Shown piece by piece: positions 49,214-57,419 of a stretch of DNA of 64,000 nt (positions are counted from its first letter, which is position 1; every line of letters begins with the position of its first letter). Source of the stretch: Modestobacter versicolor (GTDB lineage: Bacteria > Actinomycetota > Actinomycetes > Mycobacteriales > Geodermatophilaceae); assembly GCF_014195485.1 (NCBI RefSeq), contig NZ_JACIBU010000001.1:2046001-2110000 (forward strand), given 5' to 3'. The notes under the pieces were generated by a model that did not search any database, was not told the origin of the DNA, and saw only the letters and a list, made by a program, of their open reading frames with translations. Made by a program: the position numbers and the translations under genes.

Positions 49214-49471
49214 TCAGTCGAACGGCGTCCCGCCGCCTGCGATCCAGGTCAGCAGGATCATCGAGACGAAGACGGCGATCGTGCTGGCCACGCCCAGGGC
49301 CGGGATCAGCCAGGCGTGCCGGCCGAACATGCCCAGCGGCTCGCTCTCCGAGGTCTGCCGGTTGCCCGAGCGGTGGCTGGCGTCGTCGACCGGTGGGTCG
49401 GCCGCCTTCCGCGGGGCCGGGACGACCGCGGTGGTGCGTGCGCGGTCGGTGTCGTGGGTCGGAGTGCTCAT
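49214..49471 (-). CDS. 85-residue tail-anchored-like membrane protein near cassette 2
   Basis: A hydrophilic N-terminus (about 50 residues, charged and Pro-rich) is followed by one helix (HAWLIPALGVASTIAVFVSMILLTWIAGG) and GTPFD. AGGAGG lies 9 bases before the ATG at 49471. It is the last gene on the strand of cassette 2, 89 bases after the response regulator, and may be its accessory protein. No family recognised. Confidence 0.72.
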   Translation of the reverse strand: MSTPTHDTDRARTTAVVPAPRKAADPPVDDASHRSGNRQTSESEPLGMFGRHAWLIPALGVASTIAVFVSMILLTWIAGGGTPFD

Positions 49472-49560
49472 CGCGTGCCTCCTGCGGAGGCGGCCGGGAC
49501 CAGGGCCCGTGCTCGGCTCCGGGGCGGACGCTACTCGCGATCGGCCCCGCCGCGGGCCGT

Positions 49561-50211
49561 TCAGTCGCGGCTCTGCAACCACCTCAGGACGGCGAGCACC
49601 CGTCGGTTGTCGACGGCGTCCATCGGCAGCCCGAGCTTGCTGAAGATGTTGTTGATGTGCTTCCCGACCGCCTTCTCGGTGACCACCAGCGCGGCGGCGA
49701 TGCCGGCGTTGGACCGCCCCTCCGCCATCAGCTGCAGCACCTCCTTCTCCCGCGGGGTGAGCACGTCGGTGGCGGCCCGCCGGGAGGTGGAGGCGAGCAC
49801 GGCGGAGACGACCTGCGGGTCGAGCACGGTGCCGCCGGCGGCCACCTGCCGGACGGCGTCGAGGAACGAGCGGACGTCGGCGACCCGGTCCTTGAGCAGG
49901 TAGCCGACCGCGCCCTCCCCGGACTGCATGAGCTCGCGGGCGTACAGCTGCTCGACGTACTGGCTGAGCACGAGCACCGGGAACGCCGGGCGCTGCCGCC
50001 GCAGCTCGACGGCGGCGACCAGCCCCTCGGTGGTGTGCGTCGGGGGCAGCCGGACGTCGAGCACGACGATGTCCGGCTGGTGCTGCTCGACGGTCTCCCC
50101 GAACCGCACCGCGTCGTCCAGCGCGGCGACGACCGTGCAGCCGTGGGCCTCGAGGATCCGGGTCAGGCCGTCCCGGAGGAGGGCGGAGTCCTCGACGACG
50201 ACAACGCGCAC
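49561..50211 (-). CDS. NarL/FixJ-type response regulator (system 2)
   Basis: 216 residues. VRVVVVEDSALLRDGL starts the receiver; Asp52 in DIVVLDVRLPP takes the phosphate. The LuxR HTH reads LTPREKEVLQLMAEGRSNAGIAAALVV and KHINNIFSKLGL. It overlaps the histidine kinase gene by 49 bases, giving tight coupling. It is a paralogue of the regulator at 21.3-22.0 kb. Confidence 0.94.
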   Translation of the reverse strand: MRVVVVEDSALLRDGLTRILEAHGCTVVAALDDAVRFGETVEQHQPDIVVLDVRLPPTHTTEGLVAAVELRRQRPAFPVLVLSQYVEQLYARELMQSGEGAVGYLLKDRVADVRSFLDAVRQVAAGGTVLDPQVVSAVLASTSRRAATDVLTPREKEVLQLMAEGRSNAGIAAALVVTEKAVGKHINNIFSKLGLPMDAVDNRRVLAVLRWLQSRD

Positions 50212-51419
50212 GGCACCTCCATCCGCAGGGTCGTCGGCCCACCGGCCGGGCTGACGAGCTGCAGGGTGCCGTCGAAGGCACCGAGCCGGCGGGTGATGCC
50301 GGCCAGCCCGGTGCCGCGGCCGGGGTCGGCGCCGCCCTGCCCGTCGTCCCCGACGAGCGCGGTGAGCACGCCGTCGCGGTGGGCCAGCTGCACCCAGGCG
50401 CGGGTGGCGCCGCTGTGCTTGACCACGTTGGCCAGCGCCTCGGCGACGGCGAAGTAGACCGCGCTCTCCACCGGCGCGGGTGCCCGGCCGGGCAGCGCGG
50501 TGGCGACGGTGACCGGCACGGCGACGTCCAGGGCGAGCGCCTGCACCGCGCCGTCCAGCCCGCGGTCGGCGAGCACCGGCGGGTGCATCCCGCGGACGAC
50601 GGTGCGCAGGTCCTCGAGCACCGACGTGGTCGCCCGGCGGGCCTCGGTGACCAGCTCCTCGGCGGCGGCCGGGTCCTCGCGCATCAGCACCTCGGCCAGC
50701 CCGAGGTTCATGCCGAGCGAGGCGATCCGGGCCTGGACACCGTCGTGCAGGTCGCGCTCGATCCGGCGCAGCTCGGCGGCCGCGGAGTCGACCGTCTCGG
50801 CCCGCGAGGCGGCCACCCGGCTGACCTCCTGCTCCAGCGCCGCGACCGGTGACCAGCCCAGGACAGCCGCACCCGCGGTGAACCGGGCGCGCAGCAGGAT
50901 CGGGGTGAGCAGCCACCACAGCCCGGCGGCGAGCCCGGCCACCGGCAGCAGCCACCACCAGATGGGGTCGCCCAGGGTCAGCGGTGCGGTCAGGTAGAAG
51001 AACGGCGCCCCGGCCAGCACGACGACGATCCCGGACATCACCAGCCCACCGGTGCCGTCGAAGGCCAGGTAGGAGAAGTCGCGCCAGCGGGTGTTGTCCC
51101 GCGCCCACCGGCCCAGCCGCCGCACCGGGTCGGCCTCCCGCGCCCGGTCGTAGCTGGCGGTGAGGTCGGCCTGCAGCAGCCGGCCGGTGAGCCGCCGGTG
51201 CAGCCCGGTCAGCCGCGCGGCCAGCGGCACCAGCCCGAGCAGCGCCACTCCCCCGGCCACCACCGGCAGCAGCGCGAGCGCCACGGTGAGCACGACGAAG
51301 CAGACCAGCGAGACGACGGCGGCCAGCCCCGAGGCCAGCGCGGTGGCGGTCAGCGCGAGCCGCCGGCGGAACCCGGCACGGTCCACCGGCAGCACGCCGG
51401 GGAAGGGCACCGCGCTCAC
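50163..51419 (-). CDS. NarL-family sensor histidine kinase (HisKA_3), system 2
   Basis: 418 residues with membrane helix pairs (about 22-65 and 120-180) and few exposed loops. ELRRIERDLHDGVQARI holds the phospho-His, and the HATPase reads DDGQGGADPGRGTGLAGI. GTG 51419 has GGGAGGG 7 bases upstream. It reads away from the permease gene 53 bases upstream in the same operon. The last 12 residues are encoded by the overlap with the response regulator gene. It resembles the kinase at 21.9-23.2 kb closely in motifs and layout. Confidence 0.92.
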   Translation of the reverse strand: MSAVPFPGVLPVDRAGFRRRLALTATALASGLAAVVSLVCFVVLTVALALLPVVAGGVALLGLVPLAARLTGLHRRLTGRLLQADLTASYDRAREADPVRRLGRWARDNTRWRDFSYLAFDGTGGLVMSGIVVVLAGAPFFYLTAPLTLGDPIWWWLLPVAGLAAGLWWLLTPILLRARFTAGAAVLGWSPVAALEQEVSRVAASRAETVDSAAAELRRIERDLHDGVQARIASLGMNLGLAEVLMREDPAAAEELVTEARRATTSVLEDLRTVVRGMHPPVLADRGLDGAVQALALDVAVPVTVATALPGRAPAPVESAVYFAVAEALANVVKHSGATRAWVQLAHRDGVLTALVGDDGQGGADPGRGTGLAGITRRLGAFDGTLQLVSPAGGPTTLRMEVPCALSSSRTPPSSGTA

Positions 51420-51472
51420 GGTCAGACCCTCCCACCGCCGGGGCGGCTGCGGGAGGGCCTGGGCCTGCGGGT

Positions 51473-52828
51473 TCACCCCAGCTGCGGACGCAGCGCCGGG
51501 CCCGCGGTGGCGCGGCGGGTGCCGAGCGCCGCCGTCCCCACCGTGACCACCAGCGCCACCGCCGCGACCCCGAGGAACCAGCCCGGGCCGGAGCCGGACA
51601 GCCAGCCGTCCGTCTTGGCGACGCTGAACGGCACCACCGTGCCGAGCGAGGCGAGCCCGCCGAACACCAGCGCCGCGACCAGGAGCACCAGCGCCTCGAT
51701 GGACACGGTCGCGGTGAGCTCGGACCGGGTCGCGCCGGCCAGCCGCTGCTGGGCGAACTCGCGGCGCCGGTCGGCGATCGCGGCGACCGTGCCGTTGACC
51801 ACCATGATCGCGGCGAAGACGGTGATCATGCCGACGACCAGGTAGTTGAGCAGCTCGATGGCGTCGGCCTCGACGTCGTCCGGGCGGGTGGCGGTCAGGT
51901 TCTCGATCTGCATCAGGTAGAGCGTCCCGGTGCCCGCCCCGACCAGGACGAGCACCGGCGACAGCACCCCGCCGAGGTCGTGCGACCGCCGCCGGGCGTG
52001 CGCCAGCGCCAGGTGCACCGGGGCGCCGGAGGAGAGGCGGCGGGCCACCGGCGCGACCACGGCGGCGGTCACCCGCAGCAGCACCGGGGCGAACACCGCG
52101 AGCCCGACCGACCAGAACACCGACGCGGGGCCGGCCATGCTCATCACCTCGTAGGGCTGGTCCGGGTCGGCGACGACCAGCGCCAGCACCGAGTAGTTCG
52201 CGCCGGCGGCGAGCAGCACCAGCCCGCCGGCGATCCGCCACCGGCCCATCCGACCGCGCCTGCCCCGGCTGGCGGTGAGCCCGTCCTGGGCGGAGCCGCG
52301 GGTGGCGGCCCGGGCGGCGAGCAGCCCGGCGAGCACGGCGGACAGCAGCATCGCGCCCAGCGCCGAGCCCAGCGACAGCGCGCCGATCCGGTGGCCGACG
52401 TCCGGGGCGACCATCCCGGCCTCGCGGACCAGCGCCAGCACGCCGCGGCCGAGCAGCCAGCCGGGCACGACGCCGGCGGCGGTGGCCAGCACGGCCAGCG
52501 CGACCGCCTCGCCGAGCACCAGCCGGCGCACCTGCGCGCGGGTGCTGCCCAGCGTGCGGAGCAGCGCGAACTCCTCGGCCCGCCGGCGCACGCCCAGGCC
52601 GAGCATCGAGGCGACGGAGAAGACGACGATCACCACGGCCCAGCCGCCGACGACGCCGGCCATGGTCACCAGCGTCTCCCGGTCGATGGCGGAGACGTCG
52701 TCGGCCAGGCCGGTCTCCAGCAGGGTGAGGAAGGCCAGCAGCACCGCGGTGCCGAGCAGCACCGAGAGCGCGGTGGCGAGGAAGGCGGCCGGCCGGGTGC
52801 GCAGCGACCGCCAGGCCAGCGCGGTCAC
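51473..52828 (-). CDS. FtsX/MacB-type ABC permease (system 2)
   Basis: 451 residues, eight or so helices arranged as two short FtsX-like halves without the large exported domains of the cassette 1 permease. Loops RRRAEEFALLRTLGSTRAQVRRLVLGE and ADRRREFAQQRLAGATRSE are the typical cytosolic coupling helices. It is coupled to its ATPase by a 4-base GTGA overlap. The short form resembles BceB-less or VraG-like half arrangements; the transported molecule is unknown. Confidence 0.92.
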   Translation of the reverse strand: MTALAWRSLRTRPAAFLATALSVLLGTAVLLAFLTLLETGLADDVSAIDRETLVTMAGVVGGWAVVIVVFSVASMLGLGVRRRAEEFALLRTLGSTRAQVRRLVLGEAVALAVLATAAGVVPGWLLGRGVLALVREAGMVAPDVGHRIGALSLGSALGAMLLSAVLAGLLAARAATRGSAQDGLTASRGRRGRMGRWRIAGGLVLLAAGANYSVLALVVADPDQPYEVMSMAGPASVFWSVGLAVFAPVLLRVTAAVVAPVARRLSSGAPVHLALAHARRRSHDLGGVLSPVLVLVGAGTGTLYLMQIENLTATRPDDVEADAIELLNYLVVGMITVFAAIMVVNGTVAAIADRRREFAQQRLAGATRSELTATVSIEALVLLVAALVFGGLASLGTVVPFSVAKTDGWLSGSGPGWFLGVAAVALVVTVGTAALGTRRATAGPALRPQLG

Positions 52829-53586
52829 CGGGACACCGCCGTCAGCTCGCCGAGGTGGGCCAGCTGCCCGGCGACGGCGTCGGCGGTCGGTGCGGCCATG
52901 GTGCCGACGAGCCGGCCGTCGGCGAGGAAGACGACGGAGTCGGCACGGGCGGCGGCGACCGGGTCGTGGGTGACCATCACGATGGTCTGGCCGCGCCGGT
53001 CGGCCGCCTGCCGGAGCAGGTCGAGCACCGCGCGGGCGGCCACGGAGTCCAGGGCGCCGGTGGGCTCGTCGGCGAAGAGGACGGCGGGGCGGGCGACCAT
53101 CGCCCGGGCGACGGCGACCCGCTGCTGCTGCCCGCCGGACAGCTCGGCGGGCAGGTGGTGCGCGCGGCCGTCGATCGACACCTCAGCCAGCGCCTCGACG
53201 ACGGCGCGGCGGTCGACGCGACGCCCGGCGAGCCGCAGCGGCAGCTCGACGTTCTGGTACGCGGTCAGGTACGGCAGCAGGTTGAACGCCTGGAAGACGA
53301 AGCCCAGGTGCGCGCGGCGGAAGCGGGTGAGCTGGTCGTCGCTCAGGCCGGCGAGCGAGCGGCCCTGCACGGTCACCGAGCCCTCGGTCGGGCGGTCGAG
53401 GCCGGCGGCGCAGTTGAGCAGCGTCGACTTCCCCGAGCCCGACGGGCCCATCACCGCGGTGAAGCTGCCGGGCGGCAGCCGGAGGGTGACGCCGTCGAGC
53501 GCGCGCACCTCCGTGCCGGTGGAGCCGTAGACCCGGGTCACCCCCTCGAGCTCCAGGGCGCTGCCGGGGTGTGCGGAGTCGGTCAT
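52825..53586 (-). CDS. ABC transporter ATPase (system 2)
   Basis: 253 residues: Walker [46 protein letters not shown] and MVTHDPVAAA. MacB-type, paralogous to the ATPase at 23.5-24.3 kb. It is the first gene of the ATPase-permease-kinase-regulator-small protein operon, so one promoter upstream likely drives the whole cassette. GGGGAGGA precedes the ATG. TAGCGT about 50 bases upstream could be the -10. Confidence 0.95.
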   Translation of the reverse strand: MTDSAHPGSALELEGVTRVYGSTGTEVRALDGVTLRLPPGSFTAVMGPSGSGKSTLLNCAAGLDRPTEGSVTVQGRSLAGLSDDQLTRFRRAHLGFVFQAFNLLPYLTAYQNVELPLRLAGRRVDRRAVVEALAEVSIDGRAHHLPAELSGGQQQRVAVARAMVARPAVLFADEPTGALDSVAARAVLDLLRQAADRRGQTIVMVTHDPVAAARADSVVFLADGRLVGTMAAPTADAVAGQLAHLGELTAVSR

Positions 53587-53682
53587 GGCGGGTCCTCCCC
53601 TGTCGGCCGGCGCGGCTCGCCGTCCCGGTCGACGCTAGGGAGGTGCCGGGCGCCCGGACAGGGCGCTGAGCTGCGTCTTCAG

Positions 53683-53700
53683 GGTGGGGAAAAGCCCACC
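53683..53700 (-). terminator. small hairpin after the 122-residue lipoprotein gene
   Basis: GGTGGG (53683-53688) and CCCACC (53695-53700) flank GAAAAG; on the minus strand the loop reads CTTTTC. It is 7 bases past the lipoprotein stop. Weak. Confidence 0.35.
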
Positions 53701-53707
53701 ACCGGGG

Positions 53708-54076
53708 TCAGCCGAGGTCGGTGACCGGGCTGCCGTCCAGGTCGACGCCGGACCGGTCGACCAGGGTGCGCACGGCGCCGGCCGTCGGGGCCGCCTCGAT
53801 GGCGGCGGCGAGGTCGCGGTAGGTGGCGAGGGCGGCCTCGACGTCGGCGACCGGGGTGCCGGCCAGCTCGGCGCGCTGCTCGGCCCGCTGCAGCAGCTCG
53901 AGCTGGGCGGCGACCGGGACGAGAGTGGCCTGCCGGGCTTCGGCGAGCTGCTGCGCGGCGTCGTTGCGCTGGGCCTGCGCCGACGGCGCGGCGCTGCCGC
54001 CCGAGCAGCCGGCCAGGCCGAGCGAGAGAGCGAGGGCGGTGCCGGCCAGGGTGACGCGGACGAGGGTGGTGCGCAT
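53708..54076 (-). CDS. small lipoprotein, function unknown
   Basis: 122 residues. Type II signal with lipobox LAGC (ALSLGLAGCSGG), then a helical domain rich in Ala and Gln (RNDAAQQLAEARQATLVPVAAQLELLQRAEQRA), perhaps a coiled coil. No family recognised. The ATG at 54076 has GGAGG upstream. It lies between the subtilase gene and cassette 2. Confidence 0.8.
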   Translation of the reverse strand: MRTTLVRVTLAGTALALSLGLAGCSGGSAAPSAQAQRNDAAQQLAEARQATLVPVAAQLELLQRAEQRAELAGTPVADVEAALATYRDLAAAIEAAPTAGAVRTLVDRSGVDLDGSPVTDLG

Positions 54077-54198
54077 GAGGGCCTCCGTGGGGTGACGACG
54101 TACGTCCTTCGCCGTCACTGTCCGGAACGGACTGCTCACAACCTGATTGCGCGCCATCCTCACCCCGCCGAGGGAGGCAGCTGCCCCCGTCGACGCGG

Positions 54199-55920
54199 TC
54201 AGCGACCTCCCACCGCGGCCGCGGCGTCGACGATCCCCTCGCCGTACAGGCCGTTGACGTCGGTCGTGCCCTCGCAGACGGCGTTGAAGACGGCGGGGTC
54301 GCGTTCCTCGTCGGTGTAGTCCTCGACCCCACCGGCCGGGCAGGGGTGGTCCTCCGCCGTCCGGGCGAGCACCTGCGCCACGATCGCGGGGGCGAGGGCA
54401 CGTCCGCCGTGCCGGGTGGGCCGGCCGAACTCGTCGATGACCAGCGCTGCGACACCGGCCACGTGCGGTGCGGCCATCGACGTCCCCTGCAGGTAGCTGT
54501 AGAAGCCGCAGACCCCTGCCGCGTCGCAGTACCGCACCGACATGTCGTCGACCGGCTGCCCGTCCGGCGTGGCCAGGCCCTGCTCGATCGCCGCCCGCAG
54601 CGGGTAGGAGGACAGGACCAGGTTGCCCGCCGTCATGTAGGCCGGCGTACCGACGAGGTCGCGGTACCAGCCGCCGGGGGCGGCGATCTCGACGTCGCCC
54701 AGGCCGTAGTTGGAGTAGTCGGCCTTGGTGGTCGACGGCCCGACCGCGGACACCGAGATCACGTTCGGCCCCTCGCTGGGCAGGTTCATGCAGGTGTTCG
54801 CGACCACCCGCGGCTGAGCGGCGTCCGGCGGGTAGTCCGGGCTGGTCTCGTCGGTGCGGGTGGGTGCGGCGAGGTTGGTGCTCTCGTTGCCGGCCGAGCC
54901 GACGAGCGTGACCCCGCGCGCGCTCGCGTAGCCGAGCGCTCCGGTCAGGAGCTCGCGCACGAGCCGCTGCTCGGCGAGCTCGTCGTCGGTGACGGTGCCC
55001 TCCAGGTACTCGTCCCGAGAGGTGCAGTTGTAGAGCCAGGGGTCGGTGTAGAAGCTCATGTTCACGACGTCGAGCCGGATCTCGGCCGAGTACACCAGCG
55101 CGGCGACCGTCTCGTAGAGGAAGAAGTAGCCGGAGTCCTGGCCGGCCCGCACGTTGACCAGCGTGGCGTCCGGGGCCACCCCGCCGATGCCGAAGCCGTT
55201 GTCGTCGGCGGCGACGATCCCGGCGACGTGGGTGCCGTGCCCCTCGTCGTCCACGTCCGCCGGGTCCACGCAGCTCGGCGCCACCTCGCAGGGGCCGTCG
55301 ATGTCGGGGATGTCGGTGGTGAAGTTCCGCGAGCGGGCGGCGTCGACGTTCCGCGCCAGGTCCGGGTGGCCGGCGTCGATCCCGGTGTCCATGATCCCGA
55401 CGTCGACGCCCTTGCCGGTGGCCCGGCGGTGCGCTGCGTCCGGCGTGGCCCCGATCATCTCCATGTTCCACTGCAGCTCGGCCAGGGGCTCGCTGGCCGG
55501 GCCGTGCCCCCAGGGGTGGCCCCCGTGGCCCCGTCCGCCGCCGCCCGCGCGGTCGGCCGCCGAGGGGCGCTCGTCGGCGTAGCGGTGCGGCATGCCGGGG
55601 TCGCTCGTGCCGACCGCGTGGTTGCGTGCGGCACCGGCGACCCCGTCGCGTGCCCGGACGTCGGCCAGGAAGGAGGCGCTGTCCGAGGTCACCAGCGCGA
55701 CGCCGACCTGCTCGGTCACGTCCTGGACCGTGCCGCCGGCGGCCTGCACGGAGGCTGCTGCCGCTTCCGGGCTGCCGGTGAAGGCGACGACGTACTCGGC
55801 GGTCGGTACGCGTTCGTCCGCGGTCGCGGCGGGCGCCGAGGCGACCACCGCCGTCGCCGCGACGGCGAGGACCCCGATGGTCCTCCGGGAGCTGCTGCGT
55901 CCGGCACGGTGAGACCACAT
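54199..55920 (-). CDS. secreted S8 subtilisin-like serine protease
   Basis: 573 residues. A signal peptide (about 1-34), an I9-like propeptide region (YVVAFTGSPEAAAASVQAAG), then a Gly/His-rich insert (about 125-141) and the catalytic domain. The triad is Asp178 in IMDTGIDAGH, His228 in GHGTHVAGI and Ser481 in GTSMAAPHVAG. It is a secreted broad protease. The Gly/His insert recalls the linker of the secreted phosphodiesterase at 3.5-4.7 kb and may bind metal. GGAGGGGAAG precedes the ATG at 55920. Confidence 0.95.
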   Translation of the reverse strand: MWSHRAGRSSSRRTIGVLAVAATAVVASAPAATADERVPTAEYVVAFTGSPEAAAASVQAAGGTVQDVTEQVGVALVTSDSASFLADVRARDGVAGAARNHAVGTSDPGMPHRYADERPSAADRAGGGGRGHGGHPWGHGPASEPLAELQWNMEMIGATPDAAHRRATGKGVDVGIMDTGIDAGHPDLARNVDAARSRNFTTDIPDIDGPCEVAPSCVDPADVDDEGHGTHVAGIVAADDNGFGIGGVAPDATLVNVRAGQDSGYFFLYETVAALVYSAEIRLDVVNMSFYTDPWLYNCTSRDEYLEGTVTDDELAEQRLVRELLTGALGYASARGVTLVGSAGNESTNLAAPTRTDETSPDYPPDAAQPRVVANTCMNLPSEGPNVISVSAVGPSTTKADYSNYGLGDVEIAAPGGWYRDLVGTPAYMTAGNLVLSSYPLRAAIEQGLATPDGQPVDDMSVRYCDAAGVCGFYSYLQGTSMAAPHVAGVAALVIDEFGRPTRHGGRALAPAIVAQVLARTAEDHPCPAGGVEDYTDEERDPAVFNAVCEGTTDVNGLYGEGIVDAAAAVGGR

Positions 55921-56006
55921 GGCGCTTCCCCTCCCCCGGGGCGCGCCCGGTGGGGTGCGAGCGGCCTGGTCACGGCCGCGGTCCTACGAGTGAAGCCCTC
56001 TCGAGG

Positions 56007-57266
56007 TCACCTGTGAAGGTCTCCCGGGCGTGCCTTCTGCTGTCCCTGCGTGTCGCGGGTGGGCGCAGGTCGGACGGCGGTCTCCCGTCCGGCCCTGAGG
56101 ACGGCCCGGGCGACGAGCCCGGCGACGAGTGCCCAGAACGCGGCGCTCACCCCCGCGACCGCGATGCCGGACGCCGCGGTGGCGAAGGTGACGACGGCCG
56201 GGATGCGCTCGTCGTCCCGGGCGAGCGCTGCCTGCAGCGAGGCGGCGAGCGTGCCGAGCAGGGCGAGCCCAGCGACGGCCGCCACGACGCCGGCCGGGGC
56301 CAGCAGCACGAGCGACCCGACCGCCGAGGAGGCGATGCCGAGCAGCACGAGGACGCTCCCGGCGGTCACGCTGGCGATCCACCGCCGCGAGCGGTCCTCG
56401 CCGGCCTCCGGGCCCGCCGCCAGCGCCGCGCTGATCGCGGCCAGGTTGATCGCGTGCCCGCCGGCCGGCGCGCCGAGCACGGTGCCGACGCCGGTGACCA
56501 GCATCGACCGCCGCCAGGGCACCTCGTAGCCGAGGCCCTTCATCACGGCGACGCCGGGCACGTTCTGCGCGGCCATGGTCACCAGGTACAGCGGCAGCGC
56601 GATGCCGACCACCGCCGCGACGGTGAACACCGGGGCGGTCAGCTCGACCCGCGGCACGAGGTCGGCTCGGTCGATCGTGGCGCCCGACGTCACGACGTGG
56701 ACGCCGATGACGACGGCGGCGGCGAGGAAGGCCAGCGGTGCTGCCCAGCGCGGCATCAGGCGGAGGGCCAGCAGCCAGACGGCCACGACCGGTGCCACCG
56801 CCAGCGGGTTCTCGGCCAGCCCGGTGACCGGCCCGAGGCAGAGCTGGAAGAGCACCCCGGCGAGCATCGCCTGGGCGACGGACGCCGGGATCCGGGTGAT
56901 GAGCGCGCCGAGCTGGGGCACCAGCCCGGTGAGCACGACCAGCGCGCCGGTGACGAGGAAGGCGCCGACCGCGGCGGGCCACCCGCCCTCGACCGCCCCC
57001 GTCGAGGCCAGCAGCGCGGCACCGGGCGTCGACCAGGCCGCGGTGATCGGCATCCGGGTCCACACGGCGAGCAGGACGCAGGCCAGGCCCATCGTGACGC
57101 TGACGGCGAGCAGCCCGCTCGCGGCCTGGTCGGGGCTCGCCCCGACACCGGCCAGCCCGCTGAGCACCACGACGAACGCGCTGGTGAAGCCGACGAGCGC
57201 GGAGACCACGCCGGCCGACACCGGGCGGGAGACGCCGTCCGGGGACGGGGCACGGACAGCGGCCAC
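56007..57266 (-). CDS. benE: BenE-family benzoate/aromatic acid:H+ symporter-like transporter
   Basis: 419 residues with about 12 helices. AWSTPGAALLASTG, GLVPQLGALITRIPASVAQAMLAGVLFQLCLG and LPLYLVTMAAQNVPGVAVMKGLGY match BenE, a benzoate carrier related to the SulP/xanthine transporter fold. No aromatic-acid catabolic genes lie near, so benzoate is not proven. GTG 57266 has GGAGGAG 7 bases upstream. Its C-terminus is basic and polar. Confidence 0.9.
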   Translation of the reverse strand: MAAVRAPSPDGVSRPVSAGVVSALVGFTSAFVVVLSGLAGVGASPDQAASGLLAVSVTMGLACVLLAVWTRMPITAAWSTPGAALLASTGAVEGGWPAAVGAFLVTGALVVLTGLVPQLGALITRIPASVAQAMLAGVLFQLCLGPVTGLAENPLAVAPVVAVWLLALRLMPRWAAPLAFLAAAVVIGVHVVTSGATIDRADLVPRVELTAPVFTVAAVVGIALPLYLVTMAAQNVPGVAVMKGLGYEVPWRRSMLVTGVGTVLGAPAGGHAINLAAISAALAAGPEAGEDRSRRWIASVTAGSVLVLLGIASSAVGSLVLLAPAGVVAAVAGLALLGTLAASLQAALARDDERIPAVVTFATAASGIAVAGVSAAFWALVAGLVARAVLRAGRETAVRPAPTRDTQGQQKARPGDLHR

Positions 57267-57419
57267 GCGCGGGCTCCTCCGGTCGGTCGGAGCCCAGGCG
57301 CGCGGCAGTCGTCGGCCGACGGGTATCGGTCCACGGGGCCGCTCCCCGGTGGTGACCCACCTGCAGCGCCAGTCACGGCCCGTCCCGAGGCTAGGGCCGC
57401 GACCGGGCCGGCGTCGAGG